64,000 bases of DNA from Bradyrhizobium zhanjiangense. Its GTDB lineage: Bacteria > Pseudomonadota > Alphaproteobacteria > Rhizobiales > Xanthobacteraceae. This document shows positions 27,094 to 36,239 of this stretch, piece after piece. How positions within the stretch are numbered: position 1 is the first letter of the stretch; every line of letters begins with the position of its first letter. Position numbers and translations under genes: made by a program. The notes beneath the pieces were generated by a model. The model was not told the origin of the DNA and made no database searches. It saw only the letters and a list, made by a program, of their open reading frames with translations. Location of the stretch: assembly GCF_004114935.1 (NCBI RefSeq), contig NZ_CP022221.1, positions 2,997,001 through 3,061,000 on the forward strand. The letters run 5' to 3'.

Positions 27094-27752
27094 CGGATCA
27101 CCCGTTCGACCGCGAAGCGGATCGTGTCGCCCGGTGCGAGTGCAGCAGGCGTCGGCCAGGTCGGATCGAAGAAGGTCCAGCTCGTGTGCCCGATGGCGTG
27201 CCAGCCGCTCGGCCCTGATGATGCGGAGACACCGGTCTGCGATCCGCCGATCGACACCGAGCCGCCCGCGGAGCGTTGCAGCGGCGTCTGCCGCCGCGGC
27301 ATGGTGATGCGCGGATCCATGCCGCCGAGATAGCAATAGCCGGGATGGCTGCCGAGCGCGAATACCGTGTAGAGCGGGGCGGCATGGATCGAGACCACGT
27401 CGTCGACTGACAGGCCGCAATGATCGGCGACGGACTGGAGCGAGGATCCGATCTCGCCGCCATAGGTGACAGGCAGCCTGATCTCGCGGCCGCCGATTGC
27501 GAGGCCTTCGGCCGCGTCCCAGCCGTCATTGAGAGCGGCGATCAGGCCGTCGAGCTCGCGCGGCGGGGTCTCGAAAGTCAGCATCAAATTGGTGATGCCG
27601 GGAATGGCCTCGCGGATATCAGGCCATTTCGACGCGGTGGCCGCCAGCGCCCAGATGCGCCGCTGATGTGGCAGGTCGAACGCGCCGGGCGCCTCGAACA
27701 GGAGAGCCGATGTCCCGAGCAGGCTGATCCGCGGCCGGTCCGACGTGGTCAT
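27090..27752 (-). CDS. PxpB/KipI-like carboxyltransferase half (CT_C_D), copy 2
   Basis: 220 residues. CT_C_D domain: [60 protein letters not shown]. Overlaps the stop of the biotin carboxylase by 4 nt (ATGA). Clearly paralogous to the gene at 23253 but well diverged. With copy 2 of PxpC it makes up a two-subunit carboxyltransferase. Confidence 0.85.
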   Translation of the reverse strand: MTTSDRPRISLLGTSALLFEAPGAFDLPHQRRIWALAATASKWPDIREAIPGITNLMLTFETPPRELDGLIAALNDGWDAAEGLAIGGREIRLPVTYGGEIGSSLQSVADHCGLSVDDVVSIHAAPLYTVFALGSHPGYCYLGGMDPRITMPRRQTPLQRSAGGSVSIGGSQTGVSASSGPSGWHAIGHTSWTFFDPTWPTPAALAPGDTIRFAVERVIR

Positions 27753-29104
27753 GGCGCGGCTACCTTCGTATTCAGCCAGTGCTCGAGATGGTGGATGTCG
27801 TAGCCGCCACGACAGAACGCGGGATCGGCGAGGATCGCCTGATGCAACGGTACATTGGTTCGGATGCCTTCGGCGCGCAGCTCGGACAAGGCGACGCGCG
27901 CACGCGCCATGGCCTCCTCGCGGGTGCCGCCATGGGCGATCAGCTTGCCGATCAGCGAGTCATAGTGGCGGGGAACGGTGGCGCCGGCGGTGATATGTGA
28001 ATCGACGCGGATGCCGATGCCGCCGGGAACGTCCCAGCGCGTCACCGTGCCGGGCGAGGGCGCGAAAGTGGCGGGGTCCTCGGCATTGATGCGGAATTCA
28101 ATGGCATGGCCGACACGTGCGATGTCGCCTTGCGCGATGCCCAGGGGCTCGCCTTGCGCGATCTGGATCTGCGCCTTGACGATGTCGATGCCCGTCGTCA
28201 TCTCGGTGACGGGATGCTCCACCTGGACGCGCGTGTTCATCTCGATGAAGAAGAACTGCCCGTCCTCGTAGAGGAATTCGAACGTGCCGGCGCCGCGATA
28301 GCCGATCCGCCGGCAGGCCTCGACGCAGCTTGCGCCCACCCGCTCGATCAGCGCGCGATCGATGCCGGGCGCGGGAGCTTCCTCGACCACCTTCTGGTTC
28401 CTGCGTTGAAGCGAGCAGTCGCGGTCGCCGAGCCAGAGATGGTTATCGTGCTGATCGCACAGCACCTGGATCTCGATATGGCGCGGTTTTTCGAGGAATT
28501 TCTCGATATAAACCGCAGCGTTCTTGAAGGCCTTGCTGGCTTCCGCACGGGTCAGCGCCAGCGCCTCGTCCAGTGCGGCCTCGCTGCGCACGATCCGCAT
28601 GCCGCGCCCGCCGCCGCCACCGGCGGCTTTGATGATCACGGGGTACCCGATGTCGCGCGCGATCGCGCGCACTTCGGCCGGATCATCCGGAAGGGCGCTG
28701 TCCGGCCCGGGCACGCAAGGTACGCCCGCCAGCCGCATCGCGCGCTTGGCCGCGACCTTGTCGCCCATGGTCCGGATACAATCGGCCGGCGGGCCGATGA
28801 AGGTGAGGCCGGCGCGCGCGACCCGATCGGCGAACTCCGCACTCTCCGAGAGGAAGCCGTAACCCGGGTGAATGGCCTGCGCGCCGCTGACCTCTGCTGC
28901 GAGCAGGATCGCCGCCACGTTGAGATAGGTGCTGCTTGCCGGCGCCGACCCGATGCAGAGCGCCTCGTCGGCGAGTGCGACATAGCGCGCGTCGCGGTCC
29001 GCTTCCGAGTGAATGACGACCGTCTTGAGACCCATCGTCCGACAGGCGCGCTGGATGCGAAGCGCGATCTCGCCGCGATTGGCGATCAGGACCTTGTCGA
29101 ACAT
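27749..29104 (-). CDS. Biotin carboxylase (AccC-like)
   Basis: 451 residues, complete. [16 protein letters not shown] at the start, HPGYGFLSE, the ATP-grasp glycine loop [42 protein letters not shown] with the catalytic Glu/Arg region, and EFRINAED. It carboxylates biotin on the carrier protein with ATP and bicarbonate. Located between the carrier and pxpB2 with 1-4 nt overlaps, so a dedicated subunit rather than the housekeeping acetyl-CoA carboxylase. Confidence 0.92.
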   Translation of the reverse strand: MFDKVLIANRGEIALRIQRACRTMGLKTVVIHSEADRDARYVALADEALCIGSAPASSTYLNVAAILLAAEVSGAQAIHPGYGFLSESAEFADRVARAGLTFIGPPADCIRTMGDKVAAKRAMRLAGVPCVPGPDSALPDDPAEVRAIARDIGYPVIIKAAGGGGGRGMRIVRSEAALDEALALTRAEASKAFKNAAVYIEKFLEKPRHIEIQVLCDQHDNHLWLGDRDCSLQRRNQKVVEEAPAPGIDRALIERVGASCVEACRRIGYRGAGTFEFLYEDGQFFFIEMNTRVQVEHPVTEMTTGIDIVKAQIQIAQGEPLGIAQGDIARVGHAIEFRINAEDPATFAPSPGTVTRWDVPGGIGIRVDSHITAGATVPRHYDSLIGKLIAHGGTREEAMARARVALSELRAEGIRTNVPLHQAILADPAFCRGGYDIHHLEHWLNTKVAAP

Positions 29105-29613
29105 CAGGATGAACCCGCAGGACCGATCCGGAACAGGGCTTGACCCGCCGCGATCTCCTCACCGTTCTCCGCGAGGATCGCAAGCACGACACCGGGCACC
29201 TCGGCGGCGATGTCGATGAAGGTCTTCATCGCCTCGATGATGCAGATCTTCTGCCCGGCCTCAATCCGCGCGCCGACCTCGACCAGAGGTGGCTCGTCCG
29301 GTGCCGCAGCCCGGTAGAAGATGCCATGCATCGGCGCGGGCACGACGGTGTCGGTGGCAGCCTCGGGAGCCGGGTTTTGCCGGTGCTCGGGAGCAGGGGC
29401 CTCGACCTCGCCCCGGTCTGCAGGCTGCGCCATGGCCGCAGGCGCGCCTGCCGACGCGCGCTTGAGGATGCGGATGCGGGTGCCGTCCTGCGTGAGGTCC
29501 AGCTCCGCGATGGAGGAGCGCGTAACGAGGTCGACGAGTTGTTCGATTTTGGCGAGGTCCACAGTCACGTTCCGCGTTGACGGCCTGTTGGGTTCGGAGC
29601 GTTCATGCGTCAC
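29104..29613 (-). CDS. Biotin carboxyl carrier protein (AccB-like)
   Basis: 169 residues from GTG, overlapping the SDR stop by 4 nt. N-terminal AccB-type helix-strand region ([20 protein letters not shown]), Ala/Pro linker (55-88), then the biotinyl domain [20 protein letters not shown] with the motif IIEAMK; the biotin-accepting lysine is K130. It shuttles carboxyl groups from the biotin carboxylase to the carboxyltransferase. Confidence 0.9.
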   Translation of the reverse strand: MTHERSEPNRPSTRNVTVDLAKIEQLVDLVTRSSIAELDLTQDGTRIRILKRASAGAPAAMAQPADRGEVEAPAPEHRQNPAPEAATDTVVPAPMHGIFYRAAAPDEPPLVEVGARIEAGQKICIIEAMKTFIDIAAEVPGVVLAILAENGEEIAAGQALFRIGPAGSS

Positions 29614-30368
29614 TCCGCAGGCGGCCGGCTCTTCTGTGCAAAATTGAGGCCGCCGACAACCTGCTGGGTCGGTAGGACTTCCATGAAGGCGACGTTCATG
29701 CGCGCCGGCGATCCAACCGCGAACGCGATCGAATTGGCGATGTCCTCGGGCTGCAGCGAATCATAGTCGTCGAAGAAGAGGCGCTTGGCTTCGGCGAGAT
29801 CACCCAGCAGCCGGCCGAAAACCTCGGTCTCGACCCGGGCCGGCGATATCTCGGTGACGCGAACCCTGGTCCCGTAGAGATCGACGCGCAGTTGCTGCGA
29901 CAGCGAGTGAATGCCAGCCTTCGTGGCGTGATACACGGTGTTGCCGCCACCAAACGCGTAGTGGCCGGCGATCGAGGAGATGTTGACGACATGGCCGCGG
30001 TCGCGGTGCGCCATGCCCGGCACGACCAGCCGCGTCAGATGCAGGACCGCCCGCAGATTGACATCGATGAGAGCGTCGACGTCCTCGGGTGTGGTGTCCA
30101 GGATATTGCCGCGCCGGGACTGGCCGGCGTTGTTGACCAGGACGTCGAACTCGGCCGACTTTGCCAATGCGGCAAGCGCGTCAAGGTCGCTGATGTCGAC
30201 GGCGCAGGGGCGGCATCCGGTCTCGGCGGACAGGGCGCTCAGGCGAGTGGCGTCGCGAGCCACGGCGTAGACTTGGAGCCCTTCCGCACTCAGGCGGCGA
30301 ACCGTCGCAGCTCCTATTCCGGAGGATGCGCCCGTCACCAGGGCCGTCCGATAGTCCGAAAATCCCAT
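29610..30368 (-). CDS. Short-chain dehydrogenase, copy 2 of a mirrored pair
   Basis: 252 residues, starting MGFSDYRTALVTGASSGIG. TGASSGIG, NNAG, Ser in NISSIAGHYAF and Tyr-Lys in TVYHATK are all present. Nearly parallel throughout with the SDR at 16861, missing only a short insert before the active-site Tyr. First gene of the minus-strand operon. ATG at 30368 is preferred because it matches the start of the paralogue; the frame is open 17 codons further. Confidence 0.88.
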   Translation of the reverse strand: MGFSDYRTALVTGASSGIGAATVRRLSAEGLQVYAVARDATRLSALSAETGCRPCAVDISDLDALAALAKSAEFDVLVNNAGQSRRGNILDTTPEDVDALIDVNLRAVLHLTRLVVPGMAHRDRGHVVNISSIAGHYAFGGGNTVYHATKAGIHSLSQQLRVDLYGTRVRVTEISPARVETEVFGRLLGDLAEAKRLFFDDYDSLQPEDIANSIAFAVGSPARMNVAFMEVLPTQQVVGGLNFAQKSRPPAE

Positions 30369-30496
30369 CCGTGAGGGCTCCTCTGCTACCGTCCAACCCG
30401 CTGGTGGCGTCGGCTGCAACGCGAGCGGCGGACGAGTTCAGCACTAGCTATAGGCCCCTCAGGTTCCCGGTGGTAAGAACAATTCCTTCTGATCCC

Positions 30497-30511
30497 ATAG
30501 CTTCAGCCTAT
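30497..30511. promoter_or_regulatory. ATA-N9-TAT (Nac-type) operator candidate
   Basis: ATAGCTTCAGCCTAT, an exact ATA-N9-TAT that is also the palindrome ATAG-N7-CTAT and a T-N11-A LysR box. It lies 44 bp before the LysR gene start and 129 bp before the divergent SDR operon, the usual place for an autoregulated LysR switch. Confidence 0.6.
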
Positions 30512-30554
30512 CGCTGCTGCACTGCTCCCTGACTGGATATCCGGAGACGCCGTA

Positions 30555-31541
30555 TTGGATACGAAACGCTTGGAGGCCTTCATCAAGGTCGTGGATCTCG
30601 GCAGCATGACGAGCGCGGCGAAGGTGCTGAATGTCGCGCAGCCGGCCCTGAGCCAGCACATTGCGAGCCTGGAGGCGGATTTCAAGTGCAAGCTGCTCGA
30701 CCGCAGCGCCCGCGGGGTCAAGCCCACCGAAGCCGGACGAATCCTCTACCGCTATGCCAAGTCGATCCAGCGGCAGATCGAAGAGGCCAGGCGCACCATC
30801 CTGGACAACAAGCCGGAACTGACCGGCAACGTCACGATCGGCCTGGCCCCACTCAGCTCGGCGGCATTGCTGGCGACCCCGCTGCTGATGCAGGTACGCG
30901 AACGTTATCCCGGCATCGTGCCGCACATCTACGACAGCTCCGGGGTCATGCTCAGCGAGATGATGCTGAAGGGGAGCATGGATATGGCTGTCCTCTATGG
31001 CGAGCGCCCGGTGACCGGTCTCGATTACAAGCCGCTGATGCGCGAGTACTTTTATCTTGTCGTGCCCCGCAGTATGTATCCGGAGCAGATGCCTGCGGAG
31101 GACGTTTCGGCGGCGGAGGTCGCGCAATTCGACCTGCTGCTGCCATATCGGGAATCCTTCCTGCGGCAGACGGTCGAGCGGGTCTGCGCCGAGGTCGGGC
31201 TCCGCCCGCGCATCGTCGCCGAGATCCATTCCCAATCGACCCTCTCTTCGGCGATTGCAGCCGGAGTGGGGGCGGCCGTGCTGCCCATGTCGATCGCAAA
31301 GGAGTTGCCGAACCTCGACGAACTCTGCATCCGGCGGATCAACGCGCCGTCGGCCTCGCAGCAGATGTCGCTATGCATCTCCGATAACGCCCCGTTGTCC
31401 GACGCCGCATTCTCCGTCTACAAGATCTTGCTCGAGATCATCGTCAAGACCTGGGGGCCGTTCGATGCCAACCCCGGCTCGGCCGCCATCGCCACGGGTG
31501 GCCCAACGTCGCCGCTGGACGGGCCGAAGGACGAGCCATAA
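30555..31541 (+). CDS. LysR-type regulator, Nac-like
   Basis: 328 residues from a TTG with GGAG upstream. N-terminal winged helix-turn-helix MDTKRLEAFIKVVDLGSMTS, AAKVLNVAQPALSQHIASLE, RGVKPTEAGRILY; this pattern resembles Nac of enterobacteria. The C-terminal effector domain spans about 90-300. It is divergent from the SDR-carboxylase operon and upstream of the aldolase gene, so a local regulator. Effector unknown; nitrogen limitation or a pathway intermediate are reasonable guesses. Confidence 0.88.
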   Translation: MDTKRLEAFIKVVDLGSMTSAAKVLNVAQPALSQHIASLEADFKCKLLDRSARGVKPTEAGRILYRYAKSIQRQIEEARRTILDNKPELTGNVTIGLAPLSSAALLATPLLMQVRERYPGIVPHIYDSSGVMLSEMMLKGSMDMAVLYGERPVTGLDYKPLMREYFYLVVPRSMYPEQMPAEDVSAAEVAQFDLLLPYRESFLRQTVERVCAEVGLRPRIVAEIHSQSTLSSAIAAGVGAAVLPMSIAKELPNLDELCIRRINAPSASQQMSLCISDNAPLSDAAFSVYKILLEIIVKTWGPFDANPGSAAIATGGPTSPLDGPKDEP

Positions 31542-31637
31542 CGAAACACGATGCGGCAATCCTAAATTCTGAATTTGCCGCCTCAAGGCGGTTGGTTATG
31601 GAGGTGTAACGGAGATCGCGGTCGTAAGGAGGTTTTC

Positions 31638-32309
31638 ATGGTGCATGTAATCAGGACATTCGATCGGCCCGCCGCCGAGCTTGTCGAGCGCGCCAAGACG
31701 TTTCCTCCGTCCACCTTGCACGAGGCGCAGGGGCGATCGGGCGCGCTGACCTCCCGCATCAAGCCGATCTATTCCGGCATGCGCGCCTGCGGACCGGCGC
31801 TGACGGTGAGCTGCCATCCCGGCGACAACATGATGCTGATCACGGCGATCTCGCTGGCCAAGCCGGGCGACGTGCTCGTGGTCAGCGCGGGCGATCATCC
31901 CGAGCAGGGCGGCTTCGGCGAGGTGCTGGCGACGGCCTGCGTCGCCAAGGGCATCGTCGGCCTGGTCACGGATGCCGGCGTTCGCGACGGCCTTGCGGTG
32001 CGTGACACCGGCTTCAACGTCTTCTCCTACGGCCTGTGCATGAAGGGCACCGTCAAGGAGACCCTCGGCACTATCAATCAGCCGATCGTCATCGGCGGCA
32101 TCGCCGTCCGCCCCGGCGACATCGTCAGCGCCGATGACGACGGCGTCGTGATCGTGCCGAAGGAGAACATCGCCGACGTCTGCGCCAAGTCGGCGGCGCG
32201 CGAGGACAAGGAAGCCGGCGTGATGAAGGCTCTCAAGGCTGGCGGTGACATCCTCGAACTGTCCGGCATCGGCAAGGTGCTGGAATCCAAGGGCTGCACC
32301 TTCGCCTGA
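31638..32309 (+). CDS. RraA-like/HMG-CHA aldolase family protein
   Basis: 223 residues from ATG 31638 with AAGGAGG 5 nt upstream. RraA fold: THLHEAQG-like PSTLHEAQGRSG, AGDHPEQGGFGEVLATACVA, GLVTDAGVRDGLAV with the Arg-Asp of the metal-dependent pyruvate aldolase motif. Such enzymes cleave 4-hydroxy-4-methyl- or 4-carboxy-4-hydroxy-2-oxo acids to pyruvate or oxaloacetate; RraA itself inhibits RNase E. The catabolic surroundings favour the aldolase role. Confidence 0.82.
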   Translation: MVHVIRTFDRPAAELVERAKTFPPSTLHEAQGRSGALTSRIKPIYSGMRACGPALTVSCHPGDNMMLITAISLAKPGDVLVVSAGDHPEQGGFGEVLATACVAKGIVGLVTDAGVRDGLAVRDTGFNVFSYGLCMKGTVKETLGTINQPIVIGGIAVRPGDIVSADDDGVVIVPKENIADVCAKSAAREDKEAGVMKALKAGGDILELSGIGKVLESKGCTFA

Positions 32310-32348
32310 GCGATCACGCGCCGCGGGCGCGCAACAGCAGGAAAACCA

Positions 32349-32938
32349 GTGGCAGCCATTCTCGGCTCGGGTGAGCATCGCTACCGCGTCGTCGACAACT
32401 GGGCGAAATTGCCGGATGGCTGGCAGCTCACCGACGTCGCCTCCGTCGCTGTCGACAGCAAGGACCGCATCTACGTCTTCAACCGCGGCGCCCATCCGAT
32501 GGTGGTGTTCGACCGTTACGGAAATTTCCTGCGCAGCTGGGGTGAGGGGCTGTTCTCTCGCGCCCACGGCCTACACATCGATGCAGACGACAATCTTTAC
32601 TGCACCGACGACGGCGACCACACCGTGCGCAAATGCACCACCGACGGCAAGGTGCTGCTGATGATCGGCGTCCCCGCAAAGCCGGCGCCGTTCATGAGCG
32701 GCGATCCCTTCCATCGCTGCACCCACACGGCGTTGTCGCCGAAGGGCGAGATCTACGTTTCCGACGGCTACGGCAACGCCCGCGTGCACAAGTTCACGCC
32801 CGACGGCAAGCTGATCCAGAGCTGGGGCGAGCCGGGCACCGATCCCGGCCAGTTCAACATCGTGCACAATATCGTCGCCGACGCCGACGGCTGGGTCTAT
32901 GTCGCCGATCGCGATCGCGTGCAGGTGTTCGACGGTGA
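32349..32938 (+). pseudogene. NHL-repeat (SMP-30/PAL-like) protein cut off by an IS relic
   Basis: GTG start after AGGAAAA, 39 bp after the aldolase gene. About 196 residues of beta-propeller repeats (SVAVDSKDRIYVFNRG, GLHIDADDNLYCTDD, ALSPKGEIYVSDGYGNARVH, VADADGWVYVADRDRVQVFD). The family normally has about 300 residues. After VQVFDG the frame runs into an IS1182-type transposase sequence and stops at 33149, so the last blades are missing. Probably an esterase or lyase-like accessory enzyme of the catabolic block, now inactive or truncated. Confidence 0.75.
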
Positions 32939-32944
32939 CCTGAT

Positions 32945-33300
32945 CGGGGATGCGACCCCAGTGTACGCCCGGGTCAGAGCGACGGATCACGCGATGGGAG
33001 CACGAGGATCTGCTCGACGCCGTGCAGCAGCGGCTCGATGCGACCCGCTCGCTATGCGCCGTCGTCGCGAGACTGTCGAGCACCCGTTCGGCACGATGAA
33101 GGCACGCATGGGAGCAACGCACGTCCTGACCAAAACCCTCCCAAGGTAGCCGCCGAGATGGCCCTCTCGGTTCTGGCCTACAATCTGACCCGAGCAATGA
33201 ATATCCTCGGGATCAGGCCGCTGATCGCCGCGATCGCGGCCTGAGACCGGACCAGTTTTGGCTTCAAGACTGATGGTCCTGTAAGGCCGTTTTTACACGG
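32945..33300 (+). mobile_element. IS1182-type transposase C-terminal relic
   Basis: Three frames together give the end of an IS1182-family transposase: RITRWEHEDLLDAVQQRLDA, then MRRRRETVEHPFGTMKARMG with the ETVEHPFG block, then KVAAEMALSVLAYNLTRAMN, ending at 33244. At least two frameshifts (near 33050 and 33145). Sequence up to about 33300 probably includes the terminal repeat. Only this end of the element is left. Confidence 0.75.
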
Positions 33301-33319
33301 CCAAGACCCATTGGCGACA

Positions 33320-35110
33320 TTACTCCTCTGGCACCCCGGCCAGACGCATGCCCTGAATGACGCGCCTGCCTTGCTCGCGAAACGTTGGATCGTCGCTAAA
33401 TGGAATACCCTTCAAGCGACGAATGGTGAGAGTTGGATTAAGCGCAAGCGCCTTGTTCCTGGAAGCCCGCGCCTCATCCAGTTTCCCGAGATGGGCAAGC
33501 GCAGCGGCGAGGTCCAAATGCGCTATGGGATTGTTTGGGTTACTATTCAGACCTCGACGAAACCATACAACTGCTTCGGCGTCGGCTCCCAGCAGCAATT
33601 TACTGAACCCGACCCACGTCATCCATCGATATGTACCTTCATCACGGGGAGACAAGCGCATTGCCTTGTGTACATGTGCCTCTGTTTCTTCGGCGCGCCC
33701 GCTAAAGGCTTGGGCGCAACCGATGAAAGCATGCGCCTCCGCCAAATTCGGGTTTAATTCCAACGCGTGCTCGCATTCCGCGATGCCTTCGATCGCGCGT
33801 TTGGTACACAATAAGACAGAACCCAAAAATGCGTGAGCAAGGGGATGCTGCGGCGCCAAGGACATCGCCTTGTTCAAGGCCGCCTCGGCCGCGGCAAAAA
33901 GCGCGTCCGGGTTGTCGGCGAGAAAAAAGCCAGCTCGTGTCACGTCGACAGCTCCGATGCCCACCAGCGCCTCGACGTTGTCTGGATCAAGCTCTAAAGC
34001 ACGTTCGAAAAAGCTTCGTGCCTGCGCCATGTGGGCTGGGGTCACACCTTTGTTCCAACGAGCCATACCTTGGAAGTACAAGTCTAGGGCGCTCGGGTGC
34101 AATGAGTGTTCCGATCGCCTCGCCTCAGCGGCGATAAGTTGAGCATTCAACGCGTTGGCCAGTCTCGAAACAATTTCATCTTGCAGCTCGAAGAGATCAC
34201 AGATCGGCTTATCAAAACGGTCGGCCCAAAGGTGAGCGCCTGATTCGGCATCGACAAACTGCACGTTCACCCGGAGCTGGTTCGCGCTCCGCTGCACCGA
34301 GCCTTCCAGCACATAGAGAACATCCAACTCGCGGCCGATCTGCTTTAAGTCGATTGACTTGCCCTTATAGGAAAATGCGGTGTGGCGACCGATAACAAAC
34401 AAGCCCCTGATGCGGGACAAGTCGGTAGTAAGGCTCTCCGTCACACCATCGACGAAATAGTCCTGCTCGGGATTGCCGCCGATGTTTGCGAACGGCAGCA
34501 CCACCATGGACAAGCGTGGCGCTCGGGGTAGGATCGGTGTCGTGCGGCTGCCCTTTGCCGTCGAGCCAAACTTATCTCGAGCTACGGCATAGGCACGAAC
34601 CGGGCGAGCGATGTTTTTGAGGTTTTGGTCGCCCAGATCGGCGAAGTCAACCTCGATCTTGCCCCAAACTTGATCGTAGGCAGAAGACGAGATGCAGATG
34701 CCGCCAGGGTCTGCGATGCCCTCAAGCCTCGCCGCGATGTTAACTCCATCTCCAAATATGTCATGGGGCTCAACGATTACGTCGCCAACATTGATGCCGA
34801 CGCGGAAAGCAATTCGCCGCTCTTCATCCTCGTTGATGGTAAGTTGCTTGATCCGGGTCTGAAACTGCACAGCGGCTCGGACTGCCTCAACTGAACTTGT
34901 AAACTCCGCCAAGAACCCGTCGCCAGTATTCTTCACGATACGTCCGCCGTGTTCGACAATTGCCGGCACGACAGCGTCCGTCACGAGCGCGGTCAGTTCA
35001 ACGTGCGTGGCCTCTTCGTCATTGTGCATGAGCCGCGAATAGCCAGCCACATCGGCCGCCAATATCGCCGACAATCTGCGCTCGACCCGTTTTGGCCGCT
35101 CCTGCACCAT
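33320..35110 (-). CDS. Class III adenylate/guanylate cyclase with TolB-like and TPR regions
   Basis: About 596 residues. Cyclase domain 10-175 (RRLSAILAADVAGYSRLM, metal-binding Asp; GDGFLAEFTS, second Asp; VGINVGDVI, GDGVNIAARLEGIA). Then a TolB-N-like segment (about 200-320, MVVLPFANIGGNPEQDYFVD) and at least five TPR motifs (about 350-570, such as FFERALELDPDNVEALVGIG). This is a common rhizobial architecture. Predicted to make cAMP in response to an unknown input, with the TPR part for protein contacts. No membrane segment seen. Confidence 0.88.
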   Translation of the reverse strand: MVQERPKRVERRLSAILAADVAGYSRLMHNDEEATHVELTALVTDAVVPAIVEHGGRIVKNTGDGFLAEFTSSVEAVRAAVQFQTRIKQLTINEDEERRIAFRVGINVGDVIVEPHDIFGDGVNIAARLEGIADPGGICISSSAYDQVWGKIEVDFADLGDQNLKNIARPVRAYAVARDKFGSTAKGSRTTPILPRAPRLSMVVLPFANIGGNPEQDYFVDGVTESLTTDLSRIRGLFVIGRHTAFSYKGKSIDLKQIGRELDVLYVLEGSVQRSANQLRVNVQFVDAESGAHLWADRFDKPICDLFELQDEIVSRLANALNAQLIAAEARRSEHSLHPSALDLYFQGMARWNKGVTPAHMAQARSFFERALELDPDNVEALVGIGAVDVTRAGFFLADNPDALFAAAEAALNKAMSLAPQHPLAHAFLGSVLLCTKRAIEGIAECEHALELNPNLAEAHAFIGCAQAFSGRAEETEAHVHKAMRLSPRDEGTYRWMTWVGFSKLLLGADAEAVVWFRRGLNSNPNNPIAHLDLAAALAHLGKLDEARASRNKALALNPTLTIRRLKGIPFSDDPTFREQGRRVIQGMRLAGVPEE

Positions 35111-35119
35111 GCTCCACAC

Positions 35120-35541
35120 AACCCAACGTGGATGCGATTGTATGACAGATCAGACGGGATGCCCACCCAGGCTGATGTCGCATTTTGGGTCTTAGCCGAA
35201 CAACGATGAGCCTACCCGTACGTACTGGGTGAAGATCAATGGCGAACGTAATCTGGAATGGGCCGCTAGGCAGCCCAATGCCGCAACTCTCCACCGGCGC
35301 TTGCTGAAAAATCTGTAAGATGGCGATAGGTCAGCTTCTGATGCGTGGACGGCTCCTCCACCGGCACGAAAGTTATGGGCGCCGTTTTTGAGGCTCCCAC
35401 GATTCGGAGGAGCAGCCTATGCAGTCAATTTCGACGATCGGTGGTCACAACTTGGCATTGATGGCTAGGTTTCAGCAGGTGACGTAAGCATTTCGCATGA
35501 TCCTCGCGAGCAGATGGTGCCGAGCCGCAGAGAACTTCCAC
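35120..35541. other. Gap with no supported gene
   Basis: A 22-codon frame at 35419 (MQSISTIGG) with GGAGGAG nearby resembles the very start of IS110-type transposases but stops at once; too short to claim. No other feature. Confidence 0.3.
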
Positions 35542-36054
35542 TCAGGAGGACGAAGAAGGCACACTTGCCTGAACGCCTGCCAGAGCGGCTTGGAGAGCCG
35601 CTTCTTTCGTATGGTCGAGCGACGTCTTCAACACAGTGCCGCCTTCACCCTTGAGACCTTCAAGCACTTTGTCGGCCGTCACCTTGCGAACCAGCACGAA
35701 GAGGGCAGCGGTTCCGGGCTGAATGGCGGCAGCGGTTTCCTTCATCCATTTGTCCTCAAGGCCAATATCGGTCAAATATCCGCCAAGAGTGCCGGACGCC
35801 GCACCGAGGGCAGCGCCCGCCAGCGGCATCAAAAAGATCAAGCCAATAAGCGCTCCCCAGAACGTGCCCGAAACTGCCCCCGCGGCGGTGGTGTTGATGA
35901 GCTGGTTAAGTTTGATGTGACCTTGAGCGTCCTTCACCGCGACTACCGCATCACCAAGCTCAATCAGGTACTCTTTCTGCATTGCCAGAAGTTTCTGGCG
36001 AACTTCTTCCGCCTTTGCTTCCGTGGGAAATGCGATCACGACTAGATCACTCAT
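35542..36054 (-). CDS. DUF1269 membrane protein
   Basis: 170 residues from ATG 36054 (AAGGAG 7 nt upstream). MSDLVVIAFPTEAKAEEVRQ, then a Gly-rich double membrane segment (about 65-105, TFWGALIGLIFLMPLAGAAL) and a C-terminal alpha/beta part (LFVLVRKVTADKVLEGLKG). DUF1269 proteins are stress- or envelope-related with unknown function. A FixK-type box lies 53 bp upstream of the start. Confidence 0.9.
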   Translation of the reverse strand: MSDLVVIAFPTEAKAEEVRQKLLAMQKEYLIELGDAVVAVKDAQGHIKLNQLINTTAAGAVSGTFWGALIGLIFLMPLAGAALGAASGTLGGYLTDIGLEDKWMKETAAAIQPGTAALFVLVRKVTADKVLEGLKGEGGTVLKTSLDHTKEAALQAALAGVQASVPSSSS

Positions 36055-36106
36055 GGTCGTTCTCCTTTTGGGAACTTGACCGCAGACCAAATGGTTGTCG
36101 CTGCTA

Positions 36107-36120
36107 TTGATCTACATCAA
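36107..36120. promoter_or_regulatory. FixK/FNR-type box
   Basis: TTGATCTACATCAA, a perfect TTGAT-N4-ATCAA palindrome in the divergent region between the DUF1269 gene (minus) and the glycine-rich gene (plus). If bound at -41.5, start sites near 36072 (minus) or 36155 (plus) are possible, so either or both genes may be induced at low oxygen. Confidence 0.75.
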
Positions 36121-36239
36121 ATCTTTCATGCAAGAGCGCATAACGCTGCTGAACGGCTTTGTCTTCGCGAGCTTGTTCGGACCAGCCAGCGCTTCGCGGA
36201 ACTCACCGTTCAACAATCCAAATAGGAGGGAGGAGTATC

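Noticed and set aside
35419..35487. Short frame resembling the start of an IS110 transposase
   Set aside because: Only 22 codons with a weak match.
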